DNA from: Paenibacillus turpanensis
GTDB taxonomy: Bacteria; Bacillota; Bacilli; Paenibacillales; YIM-B00363
Length of the DNA: 39,934 bases
Assembly: GCF_011421635.1 (NCBI RefSeq)
Contig: NZ_WTLI01000006.1
Coordinates: 27,393 to 67,326, forward strand
Direction of reading: 5' to 3'
The notes beneath the pieces are model-generated. The model worked only from the letters and a program-made list of their open reading frames with translations. It did no database searches and was not told where the DNA came from. The number at the start of each line of letters is the position of its first letter. The first letter of the stretch is position 1. Both the position numbers and the translations under genes were made by a program. Positions 16,840 through 24,997 of this stretch are shown here, piece by piece.

Positions 16840-17669
16840 CGCCGGTTCATCCAATCGCGCATTTCCTGCAGCATTTGCTCATAACCGCACACGCTGAACG
16901 CTGCGTCTTCCCGGGTATTAACGAGCGAACGGTCGTTGCGGATTTCATCGTCTGGGATGATTTCGACGTTATTTTTATCGAAAGTACGCTGAAACAGGTG
17001 AAGCAGATCATGCTTGCTGATTTTTTTGGGAGCGGTCAAATGAATCAAACCGCTCACTGGACGTTCAATATAATAGTCAATCGCTTTCGCAAGCTCCAAT
17101 GTCGTCACACCGTTCCAAAGCACGTTGCGGTAACCCTTTATCGTGCCGCTCCGACTCATAAACCATTCGAACAGCCCAATGCCGCCGCGGCGAATTTCCG
17201 GACCGATTATGGATGTCCGGATGGTCATATGCGGCGCGCGGACAACTTCCCCAAGACACTTCGTCCGGGCATAGACGGTAACTCCGTCCGGTTTATCCTT
17301 CTCCGTGTAATTGCCGCGGTTTCCAGTGAAGACGCAGTCGGAGCTGATATGAATGACCTTAGCCCCGACCCGATCCGCCGCATCGGCCAATCGATGCGGC
17401 AGCAAGCCGTTGACCAGGTACGCGTCAATCTCGTTCTGCTCGGCGTATTGGTTGAGGAGCCCGACACAGTTAACGATGATGTCGGGGCTCACTGCATTAA
17501 CAACACTGTCCACTTGGTCGTACTTACGTACGTCCAAGTAAAGGGTGTTCGGGTCCTTGCGTTCCCGGCTCGTATAGAATACGCGGAAGTTCTCCTTCTT
17601 GCGGAAATAATCTGCGATGACATGCCCGGCCATTCCATTTCCTCCGATGACAAGAAGCTTTGTTATCAT
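16836..17669 (-). CDS. RmlD/WbvR-like NDP-4-keto-6-deoxysugar reductase
   Basis: 277-aa SDR of the RmlD superfamily. The cofactor loop is GGNGMAGH (9-16), the catalytic Ser is in HISSDCVFTG (107-116), and Tyr133-x3-Lys137 is in VYARTK. There is no cupin domain, unlike CapF/WbjC reductases. With the dehydratase before it and the 2-epimerase before that, it matches the Vibrio cholerae O37 WbvB-WbvR-WbvD set. That set makes UDP-L-rhamnosamine derivatives and then UDP-L-quinovosamine derivatives. The ATG overlaps the dehydratase TGA by 4 nt, with AAAGGCGG ~9 nt upstream. Assignment of the exact product is inference. Confidence 0.85.
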   Translation of the reverse strand: MITKLLVIGGNGMAGHVIADYFRKKENFRVFYTSRERKDPNTLYLDVRKYDQVDSVVNAVSPDIIVNCVGLLNQYAEQNEIDAYLVNGLLPHRLADAADRVGAKVIHISSDCVFTGNRGNYTEKDKPDGVTVYARTKCLGEVVRAPHMTIRTSIIGPEIRRGGIGLFEWFMSRSGTIKGYRNVLWNGVTTLELAKAIDYYIERPVSGLIHLTAPKKISKHDLLHLFQRTFDKNNVEIIPDDEIRNDRSLVNTREDAAFSVCGYEQMLQEMRDWMNRR

Positions 17670-18652
17670 GAAATGAAGCCGCCTTTCACAAGCATTTGGC
17701 GAATTTGCTCCTTGTTCATCAAGTTTTCGGAGGAGGAATAGCTGCCCATCGCTACAGGCGTATAACCCGAGTAATGACGCTTGAGTCCGGGAATATCAAG
17801 CGGAGGAAGCACCACATAGTTCTCTTGATCGAAATGGTACGTCGATACGCTCTCGAATTCTGAGAACAAGATTTCATGAATTTTTTCCCCTGGACGAATT
17901 CCAAGCTCAATCGTCTTTACATTTTTGACACCCATCGCTTCACCAAGCACTTCAGCCAAGTCGATAATGCGGCAGGTCGGCATATGCATAACAAAGGTTT
18001 CTCCGCCAATGCCTTCCTTCGTGGCGCGAAGCAGCAGACCGATCGCTTCCTCCAAGGTAAGGAAAAAGCGCGTCATGTCTCTGTGGGTAATCCCTACCTG
18101 CCCTTTCTCACGGATCTGCTTCTTAAACAAATGAATGACACTGCCGTTCGTACCCAGAACGTTGCCGCCGCGAACGCACATAAACTTCGTGTTTGTTTTC
18201 AGCAGATTCGCATGAATCGTCAGCTTTTCTCCAATGGCCTTGGTCATACCGTAAAAGTTCGACGGATTCGCCGCTTTATCGGTCGATACGTTAATGACCT
18301 TCTCAACATTGTTTTCAATCGCAGCATGAATCAGATTTTCCGTTCCCTCTACGTTCGTTTTCAGCGCCTCGTACGGCTGCTCCTCACAGACCGGAACATG
18401 CTTTAAGGCTGCCAAATGAAACACGTAGTCGATCCCTTCGCAGGCGATCGTCAAAGCTTCGCGATCACGTACGTCGCCAATGACAAAGCTGAGCCGATCG
18501 TCGTCAAACGCGCGCTGCATGGAAACCTGGCTCGATTCGCTTCTCGAATACACAACAATTTCTTGCGGTTCCCGGCTTAACAGCTGGGTGACAAGCTCAT
18601 ACCCCCAAGATCCTGTACCACCGGTTACCAAAATACGTTTGTTACGAAACAT
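17666..18652 (-). CDS. UDP-GlcNAc 4,6-dehydratase/5-epimerase (CapE/WbjB/WbvB-like)
   Basis: 328-aa enzyme of the short, soluble polysaccharide-dehydratase family. It shows TGGTGSWG (10-17), GDVRD (59-63), AALKHVP (81-87), VSTDKA (122-127) and YGMTK (134-138). In the family it converts UDP-GlcNAc to a 4-keto-6-deoxy sugar with inversion at C5, the first step towards L-FucNAc or L-QuiNAc. It lacks the membrane domain of CapD/FlaA1-like homologues. I chose the ATG at 18652 because GGGAGGG lies ~7 nt upstream. It overlaps the 2-epimerase end by 11 nt, so the genes are coupled. An in-frame ATG at 18697 is less likely. Confidence 0.9.
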   Translation of the reverse strand: MFRNKRILVTGGTGSWGYELVTQLLSREPQEIVVYSRSESSQVSMQRAFDDDRLSFVIGDVRDREALTIACEGIDYVFHLAALKHVPVCEEQPYEALKTNVEGTENLIHAAIENNVEKVINVSTDKAANPSNFYGMTKAIGEKLTIHANLLKTNTKFMCVRGGNVLGTNGSVIHLFKKQIREKGQVGITHRDMTRFFLTLEEAIGLLLRATKEGIGGETFVMHMPTCRIIDLAEVLGEAMGVKNVKTIELGIRPGEKIHEILFSEFESVSTYHFDQENYVVLPPLDIPGLKRHYSGYTPVAMGSYSSSENLMNKEQIRQMLVKGGFIS

Positions 18653-19736
18653 CCGTTTTCCCTCCCAGTACATATTTAACGACAATGTCCGAAACATCAG
18701 GGGCCGTATATCCTGCCGGGCATTCCCATTTGGTGTTCATTTCCGACATGAGCCGTACGGCATCCGCAATCCGCTTCGAATCGAGTCCGGTTACCACATT
18801 GCTGCCGCAGTCGACGGTTTCCGGACGCTCAGTCGTATTGCGGATTGTGACTGTAGGAACACCAAAGATACAGCATTCCTCCTGCACGGTCCCACTGTCG
18901 GTAATGGCGCACTTGGCATGCTTCTCCAATTGGACGAAATCGAAGAAGCCAAACGGTTCATGAAATTCTACAAGCGAATGAAGCTTGATATCAGGTTGGT
19001 TTTCCAGTTTCGATCGAGTGCGGGGATGAATGCTGCATATAATCCGGTGTCCGCTTTGTTCTGCTGCGGCGTTCAAGCCGCCAATAATTGCGGCCAGATG
19101 CTCCGGATGATCGACGTTTTCTGCACGGTGTGCGGTTACGAGGTAGTATTGCTGCGGCTGAAGCTGGAGCTTGTTGAGAATCGTACTGGATTCGATTTGC
19201 GGCGTATAATGCTGAAGCACTTCGTAAATCGGATTGCCGGTTACGATAATCCGATTTACAGGGACCCCTTCCCGCAGCAGGTTTTGTTTGCTCTGCGGCG
19301 TATAGGGCATGTTGATGGTGGAAATTGCATCGATGACCTTCCGGTTTTTTTCCTCCGGTACTCTCAGATCGTAGCAGCGGTTTCCCGCTTCCATATGAAC
19401 AACAGGGATCCCCATGCGCTCCGCTAAAATCGCGCAAAGCGCGCTGTTCGTGTCCCCAAGCAGCAGAACCTTATCAGGCTGCTCCTTCTCCAATATGGCT
19501 TCAAATTGCGAGTACATGGCGGCCAGCTGGCCGCCGAGCGAGGCCTGCGCGTTCATCAACACGTGATCGGGCTTACGCAGCCCAAGCTCTTCAAAAAATA
19601 TATCGCTCAAGCTTCTGCTGAAATTTTGACCGGTGTGCACCAGCACATGGCGGTCGGCGTTTCGGTCAAGCTTCGGAATGATTAGACTGAGGCGGATGAT
19701 TTCCGGCCTCGTGCCCAGTACGGTTACAATCCTCAT
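18642..19736 (-). CDS. Non-hydrolysing UDP-sugar 2-epimerase (WecB/CapG/WbvD-like)
   Basis: 364-aa GT-B-like epimerase. It carries GTRPEI (8-13), GDTNS (Asp95), HMEAGNR (Glu116), PEEKNR (~127-132), TAHRAEN (His203), TDSGTVQEE and RNTTERPE, the active-site elements of the family. Next to a WbvB-like dehydratase and WbvR-like reductase, it most likely inverts C2 of a UDP-L-6-deoxy sugar rather than making UDP-ManNAc. The ATG overlaps the upstream GT4 stop by 4 nt (ATGA), with GGAGGAGAG ~6 nt upstream. It is part of the tightly packed operon core 21.5-15.9 kb. Confidence 0.92.
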   Translation of the reverse strand: MRIVTVLGTRPEIIRLSLIIPKLDRNADRHVLVHTGQNFSRSLSDIFFEELGLRKPDHVLMNAQASLGGQLAAMYSQFEAILEKEQPDKVLLLGDTNSALCAILAERMGIPVVHMEAGNRCYDLRVPEEKNRKVIDAISTINMPYTPQSKQNLLREGVPVNRIIVTGNPIYEVLQHYTPQIESSTILNKLQLQPQQYYLVTAHRAENVDHPEHLAAIIGGLNAAAEQSGHRIICSIHPRTRSKLENQPDIKLHSLVEFHEPFGFFDFVQLEKHAKCAITDSGTVQEECCIFGVPTVTIRNTTERPETVDCGSNVVTGLDSKRIADAVRLMSEMNTKWECPAGYTAPDVSDIVVKYVLGGKTDVS

Positions 19737-21550
19737 CCCGCTCTCCTCCCCATTTTCCGTTTTCTGTTTTTGATCGTGCGGGTTTTGCGATGTCGTTTGC
19801 CGCCCTTCGCTTTACTTGGCTTGTGACGGCGGCGTAAACGAAGCCCCTTCTTGTGCGCACCGCGCTTACTGCGAATGATTTTCGCCTTTTTGCGCTTGCT
19901 CTTGCCCGCCTTCCGCTTTACGGCGACAGGCGTCATTCGGGCCGAGAATGGCTCACCTTCCGGCAGACTGCCTATTACCTCGTCCGAAAGCGTCACGACA
20001 CGCTCGAACCGGTAATTCATCCAACGGAACTGTTCCTCGGACTGGAACGGATGCCTGATCCCGTTCTTGATCAAGTAAACAGTCGGTCCGCTTCCCTTTG
20101 CTAAAAAAGTGGATGGCGCGTGAGTGGAAAAAGGAGGCTTTTCACTAACCCGTGCTCCTGTCGAATAAGCATGCAGCTCAGCATCCGGCAACGTGATAAC
20201 CTCTTCCCACGAATAGCGGTAAAATTCAAATGCTTCTCCGCTGGAAAAAGGCCGTTTCACATCGTTTTCCAGCAGGAACACGGCTGTCGACCGTTCTCCC
20301 TTGAGCAACGTACCGCTCGGAAAGCTTTTCATTCGCCCGGCTGTATGCTGCTTAGCGCTGTGAATCGTCGGCATAAGCTGCTGAAGCCAAGCATGAAGTC
20401 TTCCTTGGTACGCTCCTTGACCAAAGACGCTGCGTACCGCGTGGGATCCGTGCACTGCTGCCGCTGCCCTCAGCGCCGGATCGATGCACAAGGCTTTAAC
20501 GCGTTCGGCAAGCCCGGCAATGTCCCCTTTCGCAGCAATAAACTGCGATTGCCCGGTCGAATCCAAGATTTCCCGAAGACCGCCCGCATCGTAGGCCACG
20601 ACTGGCTTGCCGTATACGAGTCCCTCCAGGGCAGTCATTCCAAACCCTTCATCCACAAGACTTGGGACGACAAGAATATCCATTACGGCGTATAGATCGC
20701 AGACGTCCGGCTCAAAGGGCAGCATGAGAAACCGCTCGGAAAAACCGGAACCCTCAATCAACTCGACGCATTGGTGATAATAGCCCGGTTCCCCAGGGCT
20801 GCCATAGATGACAAAACGCACATCTGGATGCTGACCGGCTATTTCAATGGCCATCCGTACAAAATGCTCAAGCCCTTTATTCGGGTAAAATACGGATGAT
20901 ACGTAGCCGACGCAGAGCTCATGCTCACCGATCCCTCTCGTTGTGCGGAGCAAACTGCGGCGGCTCTGAACGTGCGCCTCGTCAGCCGAATCGCTCCAAG
21001 AGGGATACAGAATGACGCTCTTGTGCCGGAGTGAGTCATTGCCTTCGTAGAGCGGCTTCAGCGTCGTATGAGAAATACCGACAACCCAGTCCGCTTCGCG
21101 TTCGATAAACGACGCCACTCCTGCCAGATGCGTCCCCGCTTCCATCGCCTCAGTCACATTCCATACCACCGGAATCCCTAAGGCTTTTGCGGCCGCAGCG
21201 GGATACGGGTTGACAACAGTGTTGACCAGCACCCAATCTGGGCGATGCATGTGAAGCAGGTTAATAAGTCCGCCGCACGAAGCGCTATCTCGAAGCTGAT
21301 TCAGCTCCATTTCCGTTGTGGCGTCCGCCTGATACATGCTCCAAAGCAACGGATAATCGTAGACAACAACCGAAATTCCATCGTTTCTCGCCGATTCTGC
21401 CAGCATCCCTTCATTCGGAACAACAAGCACGCAATCAAACACATTAGAAAGCTCTTTAGCCAGAAAATGGAGGAGCCGTTCTGCCCCTGTAAAATAGTCG
21501 GCGTTGCATATATGAGAAAACATCATTACTTTTCCTGTGTGAACAGTCAT
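19733..21550 (-). CDS. GT4 glycosyltransferase with two C-terminal repeats and polybasic tail
   Basis: 605-aa composite protein. Residues ~5-395 are a GT4 enzyme with SSVFYPNKGLEHF and the EX7E motif EGFGMTALE (Glu301, Glu309). Two ~55-residue repeats follow (~412-469 and ~481-537). Each has the plan K-G-x3-[TV]-x-[FY]-L-[IL]-x-N-x-[IV]-[KR]-x-PF, then F-x-x-x-x-Y and V-[IV]-T-L. The last ~62 residues (544-605) are about half Lys/Arg with no acidic residues. Repeats of this kind occur in cell-surface proteins of other bacteria and may bind glycan. The ATG has AAGG 9 nt upstream, after a 161-bp gap that may hold its own promoter. The tail may bind an anionic surface. Confidence 0.85.
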   Translation of the reverse strand: MTVHTGKVMMFSHICNADYFTGAERLLHFLAKELSNVFDCVLVVPNEGMLAESARNDGISVVVYDYPLLWSMYQADATTEMELNQLRDSASCGGLINLLHMHRPDWVLVNTVVNPYPAAAAKALGIPVVWNVTEAMEAGTHLAGVASFIEREADWVVGISHTTLKPLYEGNDSLRHKSVILYPSWSDSADEAHVQSRRSLLRTTRGIGEHELCVGYVSSVFYPNKGLEHFVRMAIEIAGQHPDVRFVIYGSPGEPGYYHQCVELIEGSGFSERFLMLPFEPDVCDLYAVMDILVVPSLVDEGFGMTALEGLVYGKPVVAYDAGGLREILDSTGQSQFIAAKGDIAGLAERVKALCIDPALRAAAAVHGSHAVRSVFGQGAYQGRLHAWLQQLMPTIHSAKQHTAGRMKSFPSGTLLKGERSTAVFLLENDVKRPFSSGEAFEFYRYSWEEVITLPDAELHAYSTGARVSEKPPFSTHAPSTFLAKGSGPTVYLIKNGIRHPFQSEEQFRWMNYRFERVVTLSDEVIGSLPEGEPFSARMTPVAVKRKAGKSKRKKAKIIRSKRGAHKKGLRLRRRHKPSKAKGGKRHRKTRTIKNRKRKMGRRAG

Positions 21551-21711
21551 AGTGTCATACCTTAACCGGCGGGAACAGGTATGGAATTCACCTCCTTCGG
21601 TGTGGTCATACCAATATATGGGTCAGCCTGCCGGGGGGGCACGGACAGTTGAACCGGATGCATCCGTCTAAAATTGTACCCCCGCCGGACCGCCTTGCCA
21701 TTCGCCGGTTG

Positions 21712-21957
21712 TTATACGGAAACAAGCTGCTGCTCGAGCGCCCCGGCCTCAGCGAGACCCTTCGCGAAGCCCGAATCAAACCCTCTGTCATAAGCGATAT
21801 TAAATGCATCATTGTAAGCTGTGTTGTATGCAGCTGAATCGAATCCTTTTTTGCGGCGGACAGACCCTCTCACCGCATGCTGACGCTTCTTCTTGGTTAA
21901 TACACGACGTTTCTTGCCTCTGACTTTGCGGGATTTTTTATTTTTAATTGCTGCCAT
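21712..21957 (-). CDS. Small Lys/Arg-rich protein with small-aromatic tetrad repeats
   Basis: 81-aa protein, not recognised. Residues 5-37 are highly basic (KNKKSRKVRGKKRRVLTKKK and onward). Residues 43-71 have a small residue every fourth position (Ala43, 47, 51, 55, Gly59, 63, 67, Ala71), each but the last followed by an aromatic or Leu (Y44, Y48, F52, Y56, F60, F64, L68). This gives one helix face of small and aromatic residues. The same spacing occurs at the N-termini of the two CgeB-like neighbours. The ATG has AAGGAGGGG ~6 nt upstream, 17 nt after the preceding gene. A structural or docking role at the spore surface is possible but not shown. Confidence 0.8.
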   Translation of the reverse strand: MAAIKNKKSRKVRGKKRRVLTKKKRQHAVRGSVRRKKGFDSAAYNTAYNDAFNIAYDRGFDSGFAKGLAEAGALEQQLVSV

Positions 21958-21974
21958 CCGGTTCCCCTCCTTCT

Positions 21975-23099
21975 TTAGCTTCCAACTATAATTTGCAGCA
22001 TCTGAGTCAAACGGTTGGCGTACGTGTGCTCACGCCGAGTACGTTCAAGAGCACGGAGCGCGATCGAACGCCGCTCCTCCTCATGATTCAGGTAATAATC
22101 CAATTTTTGAATTAACTCCTCCGGAGAGGAGTAGGTGACGATCTCCTCGCCCGGTTTATAGAAGCGGGTGAGATCGCTGCGCGCATCTGTCAGCTGCAGT
22201 GCCCCGGTACTGCATATTTCAAACGTGCGCGGGTTCGGCGACATCGCCTCAATAAGCCGGCTGTTTTTATTGTAGGAATCGTCATTATGAGCCCGATGCA
22301 TATTGATAACAATCCGGGTACCGCTGTAAAAATACGCTGTTTCCGCCGCTCCCATCCAATGGTTGAGGCGAATTTTTGGCGCCAGCAGCTCATAATTGGA
22401 TAAGCGATCCCACCAAATACCGACAATATTCATCTTTTTGTCCGATAGAAAAGGAGCCATCTTATCAAAGAAAGCAACACGGTTCCAGTAGGCGCTGCCG
22501 ACAAACCCTACATCCCGATTTTCTCCATAGGGCACCCGTTGAGGCACATAGAGATTCGGGTCTGCAGCAAAAGGCAAATAATGAACCTGACTGCAGCCAT
22601 ACGACTGGTATAAAGAAACACAGCTGAGATCCAGGGTAAATACATAATCGTAATGCGGGGCAATATCCACCGTCATGTCCGTGTAGTAAGGATCGTCGGT
22701 AAGCCATATCGCTGTTTTTACTCCGCGCGCACGTACACTATCGATTGGCTCGACGGGATAAGACAATCCGTCAAGCACGAGAACGAGCTGCGGAGAAATA
22801 GCGTCGACGGCCTGAACCAGATCTTCTTCCGGTTGAACCACGTGCAATTCGCTCACTAGCTTTCCAAGCGTCTCCATGATCGAATGATCCAACGGTGAAT
22901 AAGGGAACCCTTTGCCGCTGGCCACATAAATCATCTTAAGATCCCAGAAGGTCGTCGGCTCCGCCGACACCTTGCGCACGACTGCTTCACGGCGTCCCGT
23001 CCAGTATCCGTAATCGGATCCTAATTTGTAGCCTGCATGGTAGCCGTCATTCCAACCTAATTGCGGCCCCGTTACCGCCGCTTTCTTTCTTTTTTTCAT
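21975..23099 (-). CDS. CgeB-like glycosyltransferase with GxxxG-repeat N-terminus
   Basis: 374-aa protein of the CgeB/YkvP spore glycosyltransferase family; CgeB acts late in B. subtilis in the outermost spore layer. After a basic start (MKKRKK) come six Gly at exact four-residue spacing (15, 19, 23, 27, 31, 35), most followed by Trp or Tyr. The GT-B core follows, with IWLTDDPYYTD, HYDYVFTLD, VHYLPFAADP, VGFVGSAYWNRV and the donor-side SPNPRTFEICSTGALQLTD. I prefer the ATG at 23099 (AGGAGG just upstream). The ATG at 23111 overlaps the previous stop but abuts its GGAGG. Paralogue of the next gene upstream. Confidence 0.87.
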   Translation of the reverse strand: MKKRKKAAVTGPQLGWNDGYHAGYKLGSDYGYWTGRREAVVRKVSAEPTTFWDLKMIYVASGKGFPYSPLDHSIMETLGKLVSELHVVQPEEDLVQAVDAISPQLVLVLDGLSYPVEPIDSVRARGVKTAIWLTDDPYYTDMTVDIAPHYDYVFTLDLSCVSLYQSYGCSQVHYLPFAADPNLYVPQRVPYGENRDVGFVGSAYWNRVAFFDKMAPFLSDKKMNIVGIWWDRLSNYELLAPKIRLNHWMGAAETAYFYSGTRIVINMHRAHNDDSYNKNSRLIEAMSPNPRTFEICSTGALQLTDARSDLTRFYKPGEEIVTYSSPEELIQKLDYYLNHEEERRSIALRALERTRREHTYANRLTQMLQIIVGS

Positions 23100-23107
23100 A
23101 TTCCTCC

Positions 23108-24199
23108 TCATCCTCCGAACACGGCATGGAGCAGACGATGAACGCGGTTATCGTAAGAGTGCTCCCGTGCTGTCCGGCCGAGAGCACGCAGTGCCGCTTC
23201 CTTTCGCTGTTCTTCATGCCGCAAGTAATATTCTATCTTCGCTATGAGTTCATCTGTCGTCTGAAATACACCGACTTCACTTCCAGGAACGTAATAGGAA
23301 GGAAGGTCATGGCGCAAATCCGTCAGTTGAAATGTGCCGCATGCGGACATTTCGAAGGTGCGGGGGTTAATGGATAACGCCGGTACTCCACGGCTGTTTC
23401 GGTTATCCGGTCCTGGCTTCCAGGAGCGGTGTAAATTAATCACAATCTTGGCACCGCTGTAGTAGAACGGCGTTTGCTCGGGAGGAATTCCCTCCGAAAT
23501 AATCGATGAAGCAAGCTTTTTGTAGTGCTTCAAACGATCCCACATTCCTCCTGCGATGATGACCTTTTTGCCCCGCAGAAAGGGTGTCAACCGATCAAAC
23601 AACTCGATCCGGTTCCAAAACCCCGTACCGATAAAGCAGAGGTCCGCTCGATAGTTCATACCGGCAGGACGCGGACGAAACACTTCCAAGTTGGCAGCAA
23701 GCGGCAAATAGTGCACCTGTCTGCAGCCTGCCCCTCTGTATAGCTCAATGCAGCCAAGCTCGTGAGTAAACACATAATCAAAATGGGGAGCAAGCTCTAC
23801 TGTGAAATCCGTAAAATAAGGGTCGTCTGCAAACCATACCGCAGACGGAATCCCCATCCCCCGCACTGTGTTCAGCTCCTCAACCAAGGTAGCCGGAAAC
23901 GTGTGCAGGCCATTCATCACCAGCAGCAAATCCGGCTGATGCGCGGCCGCCTGACCGGCAAGATCCGTCTGCTGCCCGACAATCAGCTCTGCCGATTGCT
24001 TCGTTAGTGCGGAGATGATTCCGCAGTCAATCGCAGGAAACCCCTGCGGAATAAACAGCACGCGGAGCGGCCACGCTTGATACTCTGCAGGAGGAATGCT
24101 GCGAAGCAGCGCCTCGCAGCGACCGTAATGATAGCCGTGCTCCTCCCCCAAACGAAACCCAGCCTCAGACCCGCGGATAGCTGCTGTTTCCTTAGGCAT
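23108..24199 (-). CDS. CgeB-like glycosyltransferase, paralogue of the next gene
   Basis: 363-aa CgeB-family GT-B protein. Five Gly at four-residue spacing (10, 14, 18, 22, 26 from this start; GSEAGFRLGEEHGYHYG) open the protein. The core has VWFADDPYFTD, HFDYVFTHE, VHYLPLAAN, LCFIGTGFWNRIELF and SINPRTFEMSACGTFQLTD, matching the downstream copy block by block, so the two arose by duplication. The donor-side region suggests an active enzyme; donor unknown. I chose the ATG at 24199 because GGAGG is 7 nt upstream; upstream TTG (24220) and ATG (24205) are poorly spaced. A pair of slightly different copies suggests two linkages or a heterodimer. Confidence 0.87.
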   Translation of the reverse strand: MPKETAAIRGSEAGFRLGEEHGYHYGRCEALLRSIPPAEYQAWPLRVLFIPQGFPAIDCGIISALTKQSAELIVGQQTDLAGQAAAHQPDLLLVMNGLHTFPATLVEELNTVRGMGIPSAVWFADDPYFTDFTVELAPHFDYVFTHELGCIELYRGAGCRQVHYLPLAANLEVFRPRPAGMNYRADLCFIGTGFWNRIELFDRLTPFLRGKKVIIAGGMWDRLKHYKKLASSIISEGIPPEQTPFYYSGAKIVINLHRSWKPGPDNRNSRGVPALSINPRTFEMSACGTFQLTDLRHDLPSYYVPGSEVGVFQTTDELIAKIEYYLRHEEQRKEAALRALGRTAREHSYDNRVHRLLHAVFGG

Positions 24200-24241
24200 A
24201 CTCATTCCTCCAAAAGCCAAATTGGTGCTTTACGCCCCTGC

Positions 24242-24973
24242 TCATTTTCCGTTCTCCCCATCGTCCTTGGACAGCCGATCTGCAGCTTCCCGCAGCGACT
24301 CATGCGTTCCCGCATCCGTCCACCAGCCTTCCAGCACGTCATAGGTTAACGTGCCGGCCTCCGCATAAACGTTGTTCACATCGGTAATTTCCAGCTCGCC
24401 ACGGGCCGATGGCTTTATCCGTCTCACGATATCGAACACTTCGGGATCGTACATATAAATGCCGGTAACGCTGTAGTTCGATTTCGGATGCTCCGGTTTT
24501 TCTTCAATTGAGGTAATCCGTCCGCCGTCCAATTCGGCAACACCGTAGCGGCGGGGATCCTCTACCTCTTTAAGCAGCACCATCGCTCCGGAAGACTGGC
24601 TCTCATATTTCTTGACGAACGGGTCCAGCGAATCCTCGAACAAATTGTCGCCTAACAGCACAATAAATTTCTCATCGTCGCCAATGAACGACTCTGCAAG
24701 TCCGAGCGCCTGGGCAATTCCTCCGGCCTCATCCTGTACTGCATAATGAACCTTCATTCCCCGTTCCGCGCCGCTTCCGATATAAGCGGCGTACAGCCCG
24801 ATGGACTGTGCTCCGGTTACAATCATTACTTCGCGGATTCCCGCGGAATGAAGCTTCTCCAATGAATAATGAATCATCGGAAATTTTCCGACCGGCAGCA
24901 AGTGTTTGTTCACCACTGTGGTAAGCGGACGCAGCCGAGTCCCGCTTCCTCCTGCTAATATCACACCTTTCAT
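24242..24973 (-). CDS. Sugar-1-phosphate nucleotidyltransferase (SpsI/RfbA-like)
   Basis: 243-aa enzyme, the size of B. subtilis SpsI and shorter than typical RfbA (~290 aa). It shows the nucleotide loop LAGGSGTRLRPLT (6-18), the conserved LLPVGKFPMIHY, the metal-binding LLGDNLF, EEKPEHPKS and WTDAGTHESL. It should activate a sugar-1-phosphate, probably glucose-1-phosphate with dTTP. No dTDP-glucose dehydratase, epimerase or rhamnose synthase gene is present in this window, so its product must be used or processed by enzymes encoded elsewhere. The ATG has GGAGG 8 nt upstream. It is in the operon between a GT2 and the CgeB pair. Confidence 0.9.
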   Translation of the reverse strand: MKGVILAGGSGTRLRPLTTVVNKHLLPVGKFPMIHYSLEKLHSAGIREVMIVTGAQSIGLYAAYIGSGAERGMKVHYAVQDEAGGIAQALGLAESFIGDDEKFIVLLGDNLFEDSLDPFVKKYESQSSGAMVLLKEVEDPRRYGVAELDGGRITSIEEKPEHPKSNYSVTGIYMYDPEVFDIVRRIKPSARGELEITDVNNVYAEAGTLTYDVLEGWWTDAGTHESLREAADRLSKDDGENGK

Positions 24974-24997
24974 CGTACCGATCCTCCTTCTCCGAAT

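Noticed and set aside
16875..19427. Long plus-strand frames (16875-17741 and 18480-19427)
   Set aside because: They lie antisense to well-conserved sugar-nucleotide enzymes, have no ribosome binding site and show unnatural composition. They are products of the codon usage on the minus strand.
21606..21812. Minus-strand frame overlapping the 81-aa gene end and the following gap
   Set aside because: No ribosome binding site, Cys/Pro/Gly-rich end without known pattern, and it overlaps a better supported gene in another frame.
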